From: Camillea tinctor
Taxonomy: Eukaryota > Ascomycota > Sordariomycetes > Xylariales > Xylariaceae
NCBI GenBank assembly: GCA_022578605.1
Contig: MU394151.1
Span: 38,079 to 102,078 of the forward strand
DNA length: 64,000 bases
Direction of reading: 5' to 3'
Part shown: one piece after another, positions 45,730 through 59,398 of the stretch
How the letters are laid out: every line of letters starts with the position of its first letter
Position numbering within the stretch: position 1 is the stretch's first letter
Notes under the pieces: model-generated
What the model was told of the DNA's origin: nothing
What the model saw: only the letters and a program-made list of their open reading frames with translations
Database searches by the model: none
Made by a program: the position numbers and the translations under genes

Positions 45730-48700
45730 AACAATATATTGTAAGCATATGTCGTGAGTCCAGCTCTCTTATTTAGAAGCAGAATATTCAAAAAGGTATA
45801 AACAGACCGGGACCAATGTGGACTCGAGGGGGTTTGGGGATTTCAGATTAAGTAGGAGAGATCGGGTGTTATAGGGGGGGGGGAGTCTTCTATACTATAC
45901 GTACATTGGATGTACTGTCGTATTCTATATGTGAGTGACAGGTACGTACATAGGTTACATACAACTAGCCAAGTCAGGGTGGTCGTCGGCGTTCCCCTGG
46001 TTCCCTGTAGGTGGGTACTTATGGGGAGGGGCCAAAAACGAGAGACAGGTAGGTCCCTCACTTGGACTAAATTTGGGTCACACTTTGTATTTCGACCGCA
46101 GTAAACCAGGAATAGACCCGACGTAACGTGATGAAAAGCAGTAATTTTAATAAACTCGAGGGCGAAGGGGGGACTTTGAATAGAATAAGATAGAATTCGC
46201 GATGGCAGTACAACTGCGTGCTCTTGTTAACCTTTTTTATATTCTCTTTTTCTTTTTATCCTTGGACTGTTCAATTCTGTACAGTACTATACATGAGCTG
46301 TTTCAACCTGAGCATGGGGGGTGGGCTCGGGAGTAACGAATTTAAGACTCTACTAACCTAGTAAGAGAATCCGCACAGGCCGGATCTTGTGTGTGTAAGA
46401 GTGTGTGACGAATTGTCTTCTCTAACTCCTATCGCTTTATGTGGACGGACGTAGGAAGGGACAAAAGTATGATGTTCTGGTTTTACTTGTAAGTGATGTA
46501 GTAGTGTAACAATATAGTACTTAAGTAGTGGGAAAAGGCTTCGGGATAAGTCAAGTGAAATAGGGACGGGCGGACCATGACTATGTAAGTAGTGTCCATA
46601 CATGTAATCATCTGTATTGATGTGTATATGTAAGATACCTAAGATAGGACCCGACCCCAGGACCCTTAAGGATTTTCTCTCCTCAACTCTTTCAATCCTC
46701 CGCGCCACGCCTGTTGTTCCTCTATGTTAGAAGGATCTATCTATGTTAGTTTTCGCCGTGAACCGTAAGCCACTAACTTTGCCATCCGTTTTTTTTCTCA
46801 CCAAAACCATTTTGCTCCCCGAAACAGGCAGTATCCTGGATGTGTCCTGGATGGACTACCCCGACGGCGGCCATGGGTCTTAACTATGGGTGGGTACCGG
46901 TACCCTCGAGGTCTTTCTCGCCCTGCCAACCCTGCCAACTTCCAAGACCCTACCTGTCATCTTGATTGGTCTATCCGGTGTTCATAGGTTGCAGCTTTCA
47001 CACTGGCGCGAAAGAGATAAAATGTCTTCAAGGGGTTTGAAATGTGTGCCTACTGTACTCAGGGCTGCTCTGTTCGGGACTTCTGGGTCGAAGATCCATC
47101 AGTCATGAATCCTGTATGACGAATAACACCTATATCGTAAACAGACTGCTATATACATCATTATGCGCTCCCTGCCATGTACTTTTTTATACAGCATTAT
47201 TTAGTACCAGACTATTCGGTGGCCAATTTGAGTCTGACTTATTTCACTTACAAGGTATAACATGTACATCAGGTGAATAAAAGACAGACTTAATGTATAT
47301 GTGTTACGTTACTAAATACATAAACTGATTGTTTGGTCTGCTTCTATACAGGGGGTTGGCAGAACACTATACATATGAAGAAGGAGACAGAAGACAAATG
47401 AAAGCAAAGCAGACCGAAAAAAAATGTAGATTAGACATGCCCTATCCTTCATCAATGGAGGAAAAAAAACAAGTTGGGCTCAATAAGGTAGGGTAGACCT
47501 AATGCATCTCTAGCATTAGTGACGTTTAGTTACCAGGCCTCAACCGGCTTGTAAGTGGGAATTGATCGTGTCGAGTGTTCGTCAGATCCGCTAAGCCCAC
47601 TACCCAACCACCAGAAAAAGCAGTACGGAGCGTCAATACACCTTCTAGCGTAGGTTCTAACGGCAAGACACAACGTAGTGGATGGCGCACGACGCACGAA
47701 TTTTCCATCACGTATTCAATTGGAGCCCGGTTAATATGTCACAATCAAGAGCAATTATTAACTATTCGTCATGCATCATCGCGCGCATCCTTTTTCCAGG
47801 TCTTCCCGTGAACAGTCCGCCCTAGGTTAGCATATCGCATATCTTGGATTTCACCTAAATTCTACTAACATAACCTATACGTCTACCCACAACATCGGAA
47901 GTATGAGTGGTTGTGGCCAACCTCGGTCATCATATAGTCAGCAAAGGGGAGAGGAAATGGCAAACTGAATTCCATCCTTCGATGAGAAGCAGAAAAGATA
48001 CATTGTTCCCGATAGCGGCTTGGGCATGGGGTTGGTATACATGATCCTGTCCGATGAATTCGGGAGGTAACATGAAGGTTACAAAGAACAACAGTTTTTT
48101 TTTAACCTGCTTAAGCCACAAAAGAAAAAGAAGGAGAAGAGTAATAAGCGAACCGAATAAGACTTCGGTAATCTAAACTACCAGAAGTAGATTCGGAACC
48201 ATTTCAGAAAAGTCAGGTGCAAAGACGCCAAAGGGGATAAGAATAAACCTGAAACCACCAACCAGAGCAGGATTATCAGTAGAGTGCAGCTTCAAACGCC
48301 TGCAGTACTGCCAAACTGCCAGAGACCAGAAGCCGTGCAGCTCTTGTGGTGGCCGTCCTTGTTAATCGATTGGTCAGTCAGGGGTATCGCGGGGGTTTCT
48401 TGGCTGCTACTACGATCCCGCGCGGGCGGCCATTCCTGACTATTCATTCATCATCTCACTACACCCATCTTCTCTGTAGCGTCGCGACTCCGGTGCAAAT
48501 CATTATAAAGAAACTTATCCAATGCTAAACACCCCCGACTATTACACCGGGAGAAGAAAAAGGAAAAGGCAAGGAAAAGGAGGGCGAGTAATCTATTCAT
48601 CTAACTTAACCTACTCACTTACACCTCACCAGACACTATGTGTATATTTCTGCATGTAAGCCGTACCTAGCCTGACCCTTTCACTGCCCATATACTTAAC

Positions 48701-51700
48701 TGTACAATGCGATACTGCCACGGCACCGCCGGCTGTTCTCACTAATTGGCCCATAGAAATCTAGCGCCATGTTTTCTCAATGCGGTTTGAATAATCACGA
48801 AGCTACTGTGTGATGCATACCTACTTAGGTAGTTGGTAAGTCAGCAAAATGTCCAGCTGACCCCTTGATCGGCAATGAACTTCCAGGCAGACCGAACAAT
48901 TCTGAATAGTCATGATAGACAACACTTAATCTGGATCTTGCACATATTGGGAACATGATTTGGATAGCCCTCTTTTTTTCATATTATCAATCGGTGGCTT
49001 TTCATCTGATTCAAACTACCCAGCCCCCAATAGACCCAAATGGACATCAACGATCGCGCTAAAACATTACGACATCATACAAGATCCCTATTGATTGAAA
49101 AAGGAAACAGATATACTGATCTTAAAAAGTTGTCGCTACTCGTGTTGTTACTCCTAGCGTAGCTAGAAACCTGTCTCTGAAGTCCGCCACTACTTCGTCG
49201 CTCAGTCTCTACATTTTGTTACTACTTTTCTGGGTTGTGGATGATTCCATATCATCGACCTAGAGGAGGTTCGGGTCTTTATCGCCACGGAGATCCGTCA
49301 CGGTTATCCACTATTTCCCGGTACATTCTGACGCTATGGAGAATCTACACTAGAGCCGGTTACTAATAATAGGTCACTGATGTTATAATATCAAGTAGGT
49401 ATAGTCCGCCTTCTAGGTTGTGTTCTAGTGTGGCGTCATCCGCCACGATCTAGTAACAGTACTTATATACGTGAAACGAACCAATCAAATAATAAAAAAC
49501 TCCACCATTTTTCCAGGATAGGCTAGTCGCCTTTAGCCGGGTTTAGCGCAGAGGTTCAAGTATGGCAATTCTAAAAATGCATTTGTTCACCAACACCAAA
49601 AGTCTCGTGGCAATCGACGATCTTCACACACACATTTTTTGACCGATGGTCAAATGTAAGCAACACCATATAACAAAACTGGCTGACCTAGAACTTGTTT
49701 TCCTTTCGCCTTGAGTAGACGAATAGTTGGTATCAAGCTCGCCACAAAATCTAGAGTCGTATGCCAATTCATATGATTCTCTCGTGAACTGTGCTGACCA
49801 GGGCGCCTGACAAAGCCCGGTTGAGCGGGTCGAATATGGCAATTTCCAGATCACTTGGGAGGCTCAGTAGGCACTTTCTTTCCCGCCTCTGATACTCACA
49901 GTTTGGATCTAACTCCCCGTATTTCTATAATCTTGGCATCGTCCGACGACATTCGAGTTATTTACATCAAACATCTTCTCCACAGTGTTTCGCGGGAATG
50001 AGCAGCACTCGAGAGCCTTTTGGACCCTTGGCCCTGACAAAACTATTTCGACTAAACAATTCACTTCTATTTTGTATTGTACTGGTTTATAAAACTGATT
50101 TATAAAAATAAACCTGACGTATTGCATGGCCAAACATTAGGTATTCCTTGGATGCCACATGGAAAGCTCACCTCTACTATCGAATTGTTCGAAATAACAT
50201 GACCCTGTCTGATCTACTAACTTATTTCGCTGACGCCAGTTACACCCATTCTCCCTAAGGATGGGCAAGATGTAATAGCTTCACACTATTTACTTTATGC
50301 TTCTCACAGATGAGTCATCAATGAAATATGATAGCGTGGGCTATTTTTGCCAGGTAACATCCCCTATATTCTCACTCATGGAGTTTTGATACTCACTTCA
50401 ATATTTCAACCTGTGTGCTCAGTCAGTATCTATAGCCCCTTTTCGCTCATGGATCAATAGTGAATCAGGGGCTAATGGCACTAACAGGCACGTCATTTCG
50501 AATCTCCCGTGAGAATGAACATAACTCGCTTAGGTTATGCTTGAAAACCGATTCTCAGCGCGCAGCCTTGTTCTATCCAAGATGGAATCATTTTTGGGGG
50601 GCTAATTAACCAATTAACCCAAACTTACAGCATCGCGGCTGAGCTGAGACGGCCTCCTCTTGGGCCATGCAACACAAGCGTCTATGAATACCTACATACT
50701 TTAGCTATTGAGGTATGTAATCGACTGTTGTATCCCGTGCACCTTTCATCGATTGCGATAAAATTACTATGGAAAAAAAAAGAAAGAAAATAGACTCATC
50801 ATTCCGTTATCCGAGGGCTGTGCACGTACACGAGGGACGTTATATTAAAACTAGTGTACGCTCAGACTCCCGTCCAAAGTCGCCGACTTCAACTTGGCAA
50901 CTCAAGTACTAATAATAAGTCCCGGCGCAGCTCCTCCCGGCGGGCTTCCGAACTCTAATCAACATATATAACCTTACTTCTAATTGCTATACAGTTACTC
51001 GTAGAAGTAGCCGCGCAATGCTACCTTCGGATTCAATATTAGCCAGCCACAATGATACCCCCAAGTTTCTTCCCCTCGGCGCATATTGTGGGTTAGTCGA
51101 TCTGGTAATTTGCGATCACGAAGACGAAGGAGAGAAAAATCTAATTCTCGATTGAAAACAAGCGCATAGGTTTTCTAGCGGAAGATGATGCGCATTGCGT
51201 GTGAGCTGAACATAAAGGATTTTCTTACCTTTTAACTAGCACGCTTATTACTATATGTGGTTATGGCGTTCCGTCTGAGATGATCTGGCGCATCCGGAGG
51301 ATCAACGTCGCAGCCGCGTGCTAATGCAATAACCAACCATACCTATCTCTCCCCGCAAAGCTGCAGGACCCTTACCTGTCAATTTTATCCTACAGAGTTT
51401 CGCAGACTTCAGAATGGGTATACTGCTGACTACTCATTGCACTTCGATTTGTCACCAACACTTGTGAAAAAGGTGTTAATATCGTTGTCTCGGCCTACCT
51501 CCATCCTCCTGAAGAAAAGACCTGGATTAGAGTCCAAGAGTGTGTCTGCTCACATGAGATGCAACGAGTACCCAAGCCATACAGATGTAACCTGGCATTG
51601 ATCCTATTAGGAGTCCTCTAGCCACGATCGGAAAGACCGTGTATAGCCAACCGTATAACTAACTAATATTCCCCTGATCTGACGGACTACGATGAAGACG

Positions 51701-54700
51701 TTGGTTGGGCGGCAGTTAAAGATCTACCTAAGTTAAGCTACATATTTTTCAGCTCTCTTACAGCCACCACTATATCGGGATTGCTCGTGACACAATCTTA
51801 CATACGCCTCGTAACATCCAGGTTACCTATCTAGGTACTTGACCGACTTACATAACAGAGTTAATCCGTCATAATATATAGTCAATGATCGTCGACACTG
51901 GCACATTTTCGTCGTTCGTAATAGGGTCAAACGGTGTTTCCTGGCGTGACAACGTTGAAGCTTTATGCACATTTTGTTACCTGCATCGAGTGCACGTCCA
52001 GGTAGTACAGTAATGAATCGGCTGGCTCCCTCCCACTGCGGCCTCCCCGCTGGCTCCGCCGCACGGCTGCGCGCTCCACGACCCGGTCGATTGATCACCA
52101 GCAGGCAGAGATGAACCCAGCTTCATGGGGTCGGAAGCCGATGACAATGGGTAAGTTAGGTAACAACTGAGACATTGGGGGCCAAAACGCGTAATCCTCG
52201 GTCCGAACGAGCTTGGCTCTCTACGATGGAAGAGATCCTAGTGAAGTAGTAGGTAGAGATCCATTCCTTCGGCCCAGAAGAAAGGAAGAAGAGGGTGGAG
52301 GGGTCGAAGAATGGCTGCTTTGCTAATCGGTGCTCGCACAAACTAATCGCATCGGGGCTTGCTGACTTCTGCCACTAAAGCAGCCAATGATCGTCCTCGC
52401 TTTATACCCATTGGGCAGAAGCAGCGGCGGCGGCGGCGGTCGGGTTTCGGGAAACCCATTCTTGCGCGTGCAGCATTCTCGAATGGTTAGCTGAGCTAGC
52501 TAGCTGGCTAGGCAGAGTGGCTCGTAGCTCCTCCGGGACGTATGTTCGTTGAATCGATGCGCGACCCTATGATATCTCGCGCATGTTGTCCGGAACCCAG
52601 GGCTCTCGAGGGTTTAATGCGCGAAGATAACGTCGATCCTGGGTCCCCAGTTGTAGGAAGGGGAAAGAAGAGAGGGGAAAATAGAGAGAGAGAGAGAGAG
52701 AGACGTGTCGAATGCGGTATCACGTATATTCGATATCGAGTGTCGATGTCAAGGAGCCCCGCCCTCTTACTCTCTCCCTTCCCGTACACCGAATGCGTCT
52801 GCCCGCGTTCTTTTCGGAAAAACAAACCCAGAACATGCCGGAACACCCGGAAGCGTAAAAGAGGTTGTGGTGCCGAAGAACAAACTCGTTAAATCCGCTG
52901 GCCCCGAGATGTGCTACACCATATCGAGGGCTTTTTCTTATTTTCTTCTACCGAGTGGGTGGTTTGAGTGAGTGCTGGTGACCTGTAACAATACGGATTG
53001 TGCCGGCGCATGTGAGAATTTAGTAAGTTCATACCTAGGACAGAGATGTCGTGTCACAACAAGGCGGGTTAGGTGGGCACAGGAGCCAGGTAGCCGGAAG
53101 GTGGCGGGCTCTGTTTGGTGTCTACAACTCCGCTCAATAGTAACGTTTTTGGTAACCATATTATCGTGAGGTTTGGTTGATATATGCACTAATAGCTGGA
53201 GAGCGGGGAGGTTATAGAGACTGAACTAGATGCTGTCAGATAGTTTTTTTTCTCTCTCGAACCAGAGTATAGAGGTTGGAGGTGACGATGCTTTTGTTTT
53301 TCTTCTTCCTTTTCAGTGCCACACTCCGGACTTCGAGAAGACATCCGGCATATCCGTTTAACGTGGTGTTTCACGATGTAGTACGGAGAGTGTGGTGGTG
53401 GTAGTGATGCGTAATTGCCAGTCCTCGATCACACGAGCCAGACCACCACTCTATACTATGCGGAGTATTGAGGCGACCCGTGGACCCGAATCGGCGGTTC
53501 ACGGAGAATATACATGAGACACTAACGTCATCAGTGGGTGTGGTAGGCTGCATATGAAAAATTGATGGTGGGAGATGCGGCTACCGTCTGCAGGAGATCC
53601 CCTCTCTCCCCCTCTCCTCCCCATATTTTCGATATTGCCTCGACATACAATTTGTATATTTGCCTCCAATGAGGATGAGGTAAGGCTCTCGAGCCGCATT
53701 CATATCATGATCACTTGAATTAATAATGCAGATTACATCAGTCTATTTGAGGGGGCTTCCGGCTGGACCGGTCAGCGACGCTTGGCTTCCTCCCCAGGTA
53801 GGTCTGTCGCTGTTTCTATTTCCAATCAAATGAATGTCTCAATGATATTGCGTTGTAGTCTATATTTCGGGCGCGTACCCCACTGCTAGGCGGGATGGCG
53901 ATGTCGGTAGGCGTTAGCGGTTCGTCCCGGGGTCGGCCCGGAAAGGACTTCCGGAGCTAAATGCCCGCAGCCGGTAAAGAGACCTCCTCCGGAAGCAAGG
54001 GACTGAATTCCTGAGTTAAAAGTTTTACCTTTCAGCATACTTTTATGTGTATATTATTGATGAAACTAAAAATGTAGACGGGATATCGTTAGGGTTCATC
54101 ACTGTACTTGGCTAGTCGCTTGCGAAAGGCGGTTGCCGGCCTTTCATAGTGAGTATTAATATTAGCCCTTACAAGAAGCTATATAATGATATATGCTGAG
54201 GGCTCATGCGATTCAATCTTAGAACTTAAGTAGCATCCAATATCATCGTCCTGAGGACAAGTATCATCCAGTCCTATAACGAAGTAATTGAATTCAAATT
54301 TGGCAAGGGAAGAAAGGACAACATATCCAAGGTGCGCAGGAAACCATTGGCTTGCCAGGAGATAAATGGTTTGATTTGAAGGTATTTGATGCATCCCCTT
54401 ACTATCGTAGGTCTCCGCATAAGTAGAATAACCTGGAAGACCCCAATGCAGTTGTGCACAGTAGGTCACTTACTTTGATCCTAAGCGATTGCATCGTTTT
54501 GATATGCAATAAATATAAGGGGAAATTAATTATGGAATCGATAATACTGCTAAAGCCTGAGATTGATATTAATCCTAAGAGCAATAGTAAAGAAACCTCC
54601 CAGGTTTCTGCAGGATTACACGACCCCCTTTAACTCGAATTATTACAGAGCCCGTCTCGCGGCCCCCTTTAAGAGCAATTTTAACAAAACAAGCCATGTT

Positions 54701-55130
54701 CTTTAAATAAATCAATCGAGTTTTTTACAGTGAAGTGTATCGCTACCAGTTAACTATGAGACCAAATTAAAGGCTCATATTGTTCCTGTTGAGACTTGCA
54801 GAGCAAACTCTGAAAGGGACTATCCCGTCTTGGTGATTTGAGCCCCGCAAGAGCTTAAATACAGATAGGATGAGGGTAAGGAGTAAATGGACCATTCTCA
54901 CAAGTAATTATACTTTAAGGCAGATAAGGCATATATGAATTACGAGTCAAGAACTTATGACTTGCCTGTAGTTGATTATTATGGTAGAACGATAGTTCAG
55001 GGGCATGAATCACGAAGGTTTGGGGTTAATAAGCAAGGCCAAACTGTATCATTCCAAAATATGCTCATAACTAGGTATATTCATGTCGTATAACAGACTA
55101 TTCTATCTTGGGAGCTGGGTGGATGTCAAG
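45730..55130. other. 9.4 kb gene desert
   Basis: No supported protein gene on either strand. Short frames exist throughout, but none has a domain, a consistent splice pattern or length beyond chance. Simple repeats include a (CGG)6-like run near 52428, an AG microsatellite at about 52684-52702 and several A/T homopolymers. A GC-richer patch at 52.0-53.1 kb has overlapping frames on both strands without recognisable products. Toward 54.0-55.1 kb the DNA becomes A+T-rich with duplicated GCCCCCTTTA/GACCCCCTTTA words, suggestive of old repeats. Confidence 0.5.
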
Positions 55131-56279
55131 TTAGGCGTGCCCAATGGGGCGGGCGTTCTTCACAATCGACAGAGTACCTGCCGTACTCATCAAGGGCGGG
55201 GTCTTCACCGTTTCATTGAGCTCGGGGCCGATAAAGGTACCTGGGAACCCGATATCGAATTCATTAACAGATTCGAGATACGCGATCTGCTCGTCCGTCA
55301 ACTTGATCTTGAGGGACTGTATGTTGTCTTGCAGATGTTCCACTTTGCGTCCTCCCACGATGGGGAACACGTATGGGTACTTGGAAAAGACGTACGCGAG
55401 AGCGATCGCGGTGACAGACTCGATACCGTGCTCGGCAGCCACCTTGGCGAGCGCATCGCTCGTTCGTATCTCTTGTTCGGTCTGCTCACTTCCACGCAGG
55501 CTCCGTAGACCCTCACCCCTTGCCCGGCGCTGCTCGATTTCCTTCCGGCTCTGAAGCTTGCCCTGGCCGAGGACATCCCATGGAGCGAGCGCCATCCCGA
55601 AGTGCCGAGCCATGGGGATGATGTCGCGCTCGAAATCTCGCTTCATAAGATTCCATCTGCCTTGGTAGACTGAGAACGGGGTCTTCCCGTGGGCTCGGGC
55701 GTACGTGTTGGCCGCGCTCACGACCCACGCCGGGCTGTCGGAGATACCCAGATATAAGACCTTGCCCTGCTGGACTAAAACGTGGAGAGAGTCCATGATC
55801 TCCTCAATCGACGTCGTCCAATCCCACCAGTGCAGGTACAGAATGTCGATCCAGTCAGTCTGCAACTTCTTGAGGGAGTCCCGGACAGACATGTGTAAAC
55901 TTCTCTTGTGGTTTCCACAAGAGTTGACGACCTTGCCCTTACCATGCTTGTAGGACTGGTAGTCGGTAGTGAATTTAGTGGCTATGACGAGTTTGTCTCG
56001 GTTATTGCGGGCAGCAATCCACTCTCCGATCCAGGTCTCAGACTGCTCGTCCTGATAATTGTTGGCCGTGTCGATAATATTGCCGCCTGCATCGAAATAT
56101 GCGTCGAGCAATTTGAAGGACTGCTCCTTGTCCATGGACCCCATGAAGCTGGACCAGGCACTACCGATGGACATAGCGCCGAGTTGGAGAGGAGAGACTC
56201 GGATGCCCGCGCTAGGAGCGAGGATTCGATAGCGACCGAGCTCGGTCGACGGCTCTGGGGCAGGTGCAAGCCAAGACAT
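55131..56279 (-). CDS. Aldo-keto reductase, norsolorinic acid reductase / aryl-alcohol dehydrogenase type
   Basis: A single-exon gene of 382 residues. The NADPH-dependent aldo-keto reductase fold is shown by the complete catalytic tetrad: Asp70 and Tyr75 in IIDTANNYQ, Lys102 in IATKF, and His150 in LYLHWW. The cofactor-binding stretch near the C-terminus reads [14 protein letters not shown]. The [16 protein letters not shown] segment and overall length are those of the subgroup containing norsolorinic acid reductases of aflatoxin/sterigmatocystin pathways and fungal aryl-alcohol dehydrogenases. These reduce aromatic aldehydes or ketones in the cytosol. The subgroup is also widespread in primary and detoxification metabolism, so the name does not imply a toxin pathway, and no polyketide synthase is nearby. 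A TATA-like CATAAATAG lies about 120 bp upstream of the start. Confidence 0.92.
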   Translation of the reverse strand: MSWLAPAPEPSTELGRYRILAPSAGIRVSPLQLGAMSIGSAWSSFMGSMDKEQSFKLLDAYFDAGGNIIDTANNYQDEQSETWIGEWIAARNNRDKLVIATKFTTDYQSYKHGKGKVVNSCGNHKRSLHMSVRDSLKKLQTDWIDILYLHWWDWTTSIEEIMDSLHVLVQQGKVLYLGISDSPAWVVSAANTYARAHGKTPFSVYQGRWNLMKRDFERDIIPMARHFGMALAPWDVLGQGKLQSRKEIEQRRARGEGLRSLRGSEQTEQEIRTSDALAKVAAEHGIESVTAIALAYVFSKYPYVFPIVGGRKVEHLQDNIQSLKIKLTDEQIAYLESVNEFDIGFPGTFIGPELNETVKTPPLMSTAGTLSIVKNARPIGHA

Positions 56280-58232
56280 GTTGATGATTTAAGTTGGTCA
56301 GATTGCTGTAGACGTTGAGATTTGTCGAATGTGGTGTGGAAAAAAGTTGAACGGGCTGACCAGACAATTAACTTTTGATACCCACGGGAGCCCTCGCTAT
56401 TTATGCTTCGATACCAGGAACAAAGGCTACAGATACAGATGCAGAGAGTATCTACTTTCACGGAATTAACCTTTGATTAGAATCTCTATGTCCGTCTCTA
56501 TGTCCGTCCCCCCCTCATCTGTGTATGTGCGTGTCCCCATACTTATACATATGTAAGTTTATACTAAGCAAGCTAACTAAGACATGCGGGTCTCCAACTA
56601 CCCACTTCATGATATCTAAGATTCTACATAGTCTTCGCGATTGCATGTGGCATTCGATGTAGCCTATGGAGGCAAGAGTTGAGAAGGTGGATACACCTGT
56701 GATAACCGGCGACTTTACCAACGGGCTGTCGGCTCAGTATATAGTGCGGTAGTCAAGGTACATACATCTACCTACTGTAACCGACACGAGGGATTAAGTG
56801 ATTTACATATATCGTCGTAATGTGCCAATAGTTGGACCACTTTATTATAGTATCATAGAGTATTTTTGTGATCTATTATTATGGAAAGTACTCCATGCTA
56901 CATCAAACGTGTTTGGATAAACTCAAGCCACATTGATTATATCCTGTCACCATGGTTTAGCATACGCCTATCTTGACCAAATTAAAAACCTAAAGGCTGG
57001 TAGAGATTGAATATATGTAAACGCCATCGTGCATGAGACAAGGGAATAAAAGAAAAACTCTGAAAGTATCAACATTGAAACCAATACTTATTGACCGAAA
57101 GCCGTAACCTATAGCCTGCCCCCATAGGATGTTATACCAGACAGAGTATATAGAATAAAGTTATTAGCTAATGCGCGTCGATGACAGATGCATTGCATTT
57201 CATATTCACTATATTGATATACTTACCCTAGGTAGGCTAGGTAGTAGGTAGCGGGTTAGTCAATAGGTATGATATAAACTATTAACTTATTTGGTTGCTT
57301 GGCTGGTACATACATACCTTACCACCCCGCTGAAGATCTCTCTGCCCCTTTCTGTATTTCTAATCAAATCCTCCACCTCCACAACCTATGTATATATCAA
57401 CTCAATGAAGACACCACATTAATCTTGTGATACAGCATAAACCTCTTATATTAGATATGATATAAGCCAAACAAAAGCAGGCAATGCGTCACTTCCAACA
57501 TGCGCTCTTCTTACGATAGAAAAGGCTTAGACTAGAAGGGGGGCCGCTTGCTAATGGCGCTATGAGGAACTAAATCTAGATCCGCCCATAAAACTCGATG
57601 ACTCCTACAATCTTCACAAAGTTTCGGATTTATGGTTCGCTAGGGTAGCATTTTGTATCGGCGTTAGGGAATAGGGGGTCAAAATTCCTCACTGGGAAAA
57701 ATAATTCTTACCAGGATTACTAAGCGATATATATAACCTATATTATTGGCAAAATATGCGATGTTCGTGTTGCCTCACTATTACTTTAGGTATGCGACGT
57801 CAGAACTTGGTCTATGAACTAGGCATTAATATATTCAAAGCGTCTCTGCTGACTTCTCATGACTCATGGCTGTGATGTCGTCGTACATGCTGAATTTAGA
57901 AATTATGGAAAGTTCAGAGGTCCTTATATATCAAGCTCTTAAAAAAAAAAAGACCGCATCTCGCATCATTGATCCTGTCTCAATTTCTTCTCCTTTCTTT
58001 CAAAATCTACAAGGGTGTACATATCACAAAAATAATAGGGGCTATAACCCGAATGGTCACTTGTTCATTGCAAAGATATCAATAACGAAAAGCGGCACTG
58101 CTACGATTAGTGAGCTGAGCGTGAAATATTCCTAACTTCAGTCGCTGGGATCTGTCCAATCTATTATCCTATGGAGACCTAGTCTCCTTTTCGTATGTAT
58201 AGGTGTGAACTCGATATGTTTTCCCTCAAGAG
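56280..58232. other. Intergenic region, no supported gene; contains a dispersed repeat word
   Basis: 2 kb between two minus-strand genes, A+T-rich. The segment 57659-57696 (GTTAGGGAATAGGGGGTCAA and onward) matches words at 35921 and 36283, consistent with fragments of one repeat family. A frame at 57866-58135 is homopolymer-containing and not called. Confidence 0.5.
57659..57696 (+). repeat. Dispersed repeat family B, fragment
   Basis: CGGCGTTAGGGAATAGGG matches 35918-35935 at 17 of 18 positions, and the following AGGGGGTCAAAA matches the right arm of the inverted repeat at 36283. This suggests scattered pieces of one LTR-like element. Confidence 0.45.
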
Positions 58233-59187
58233 TCAAGCCGCAACTGGTATGAAGAAAAGTGGCCTCTCGCCTCTCCGCGCACGCCAGACATTGGTCGATC
58301 GAAAGAGATCCCAACACTCGGCAATAATCCACCCCCAAGGGGATCGGGCAAACTCCTCTGTCACCTCCCAGCCACTAGCATCCCAGGGATCCCGCCAGAC
58401 TATAACGCCCGCGCCAGTATAGGGGGCGCGGCCTCTCATGGCACGACAGAGGTCTATATCGTCGAACACATCCGGGCCTCGCCGTAGTAGATTGTCGCGC
58501 ATCTGGGGTATAGGGAGAAGGTCAAACCAGGGGTGGTGTGATGTTCGACGCTGCAGTTCGGTGGGTCGCAGCCCAACAGGCAAGGCATTGGGGTCTAGGT
58601 TGATGCTAGGCAGCCATGGCCCTACAGCATGGAACGGCGAGATAGCCTCATCATCTAGTTCGCTAGAGCCCAACCCGAGGACTCGAGCATTGGCCATCAG
58701 AGCTTTCGTGAAATTAAACTGGAGAAGGCTGGGGAGCAATGCGGGAATCGGTGCGTGAATCAGATAATTGCTATAAAAGAAAGCCTCGAATGTGCGGATA
58801 AGGGCTTGGTTTATCTCTGACCCGCAATCCATGATATTGATTGCTTCTACGACTCTACTGACTTCTGGTATATGCATAGAGATAGCTTCAATAGGGATAG
58901 TCGTTAGACGGGAGTGATGGTTCGTGCTGGTACCTGGTTGGCTACCATGGTTCTCCGTAGAGATCCTGGCCTCATTGCGTTTTCGGGTTCCTGGATGGTG
59001 TCTAACGGTTAGATGAGAAATTATCTCTGCCAAATGAAACCATATACGCACGACGAGACCTCTGGTTAATACGATTCTGGATCTTTCTTCTCTCGCGGTT
59101 GTTTCCCATAGCTATCCAATCATCTGCCTGGGACCAACCCTCAGAATGGGCAGTTGAATCCAAGACGGAACCTGGAAGCCCAGCCAT
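58233..59187 (-). CDS. bZIP-like transcription factor with DUF3425-type C-terminal domain
   Basis: Two exons, complement of 58233-59001 and 59048-59187, encode 302 residues. Exon 1 ends inside a bZIP-like basic region, RERRKIQNRINQRSRR (31-46), continuing after the 46-nt intron as AHHPGTRKR. The asparagine and arginines that contact DNA are in place, but no clear leucine zipper follows. The C-terminal part carries the DUF3425 pattern: HHPWFDLLPIPQMRDNLLRR, DIDLCRAMRG, VIVWRDPWDASGWEVTEEF, and WGWIIAECWDLFRSTNVWRARRGE. Fungal proteins with this pair of regions are nuclear regulators, several of them linked to secondary metabolism or stress; targets are unknown. It is the last gene before the AT-rich desert and lies 2 kb from the aldo-keto reductase, in the same orientation. 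Confidence 0.85.
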
Positions 59188-59398
59188 TTTTACTTAGCAG
59201 AGACAGATGTACCCAAATCAAAGTTATAAGTTAGAAAGGTGCATCGTGTTGGGTAAGAAAAGAAACACAATATGTTTGTTGATGACATGAACATATGTAA
59301 AATTTCCAGATGTAAGTGGATCAGTCGATGCTACGGCAAGAACCTGACAATAAGTCCTGGCCAGGAAACGCTCCCTAGAAGCTCGATATAGTTAGGGC

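Noticed and set aside
52508..52971. Overlapping frames of 88-116 codons in a GC-richer patch
   Set aside because: They include a translated AG microsatellite (repeated Arg-Glu) and show no domain.
55083..56318. Plus-strand frames opposite the aldo-keto reductase
   Set aside because: They are antisense shadows of a gene with an intact catalytic tetrad.
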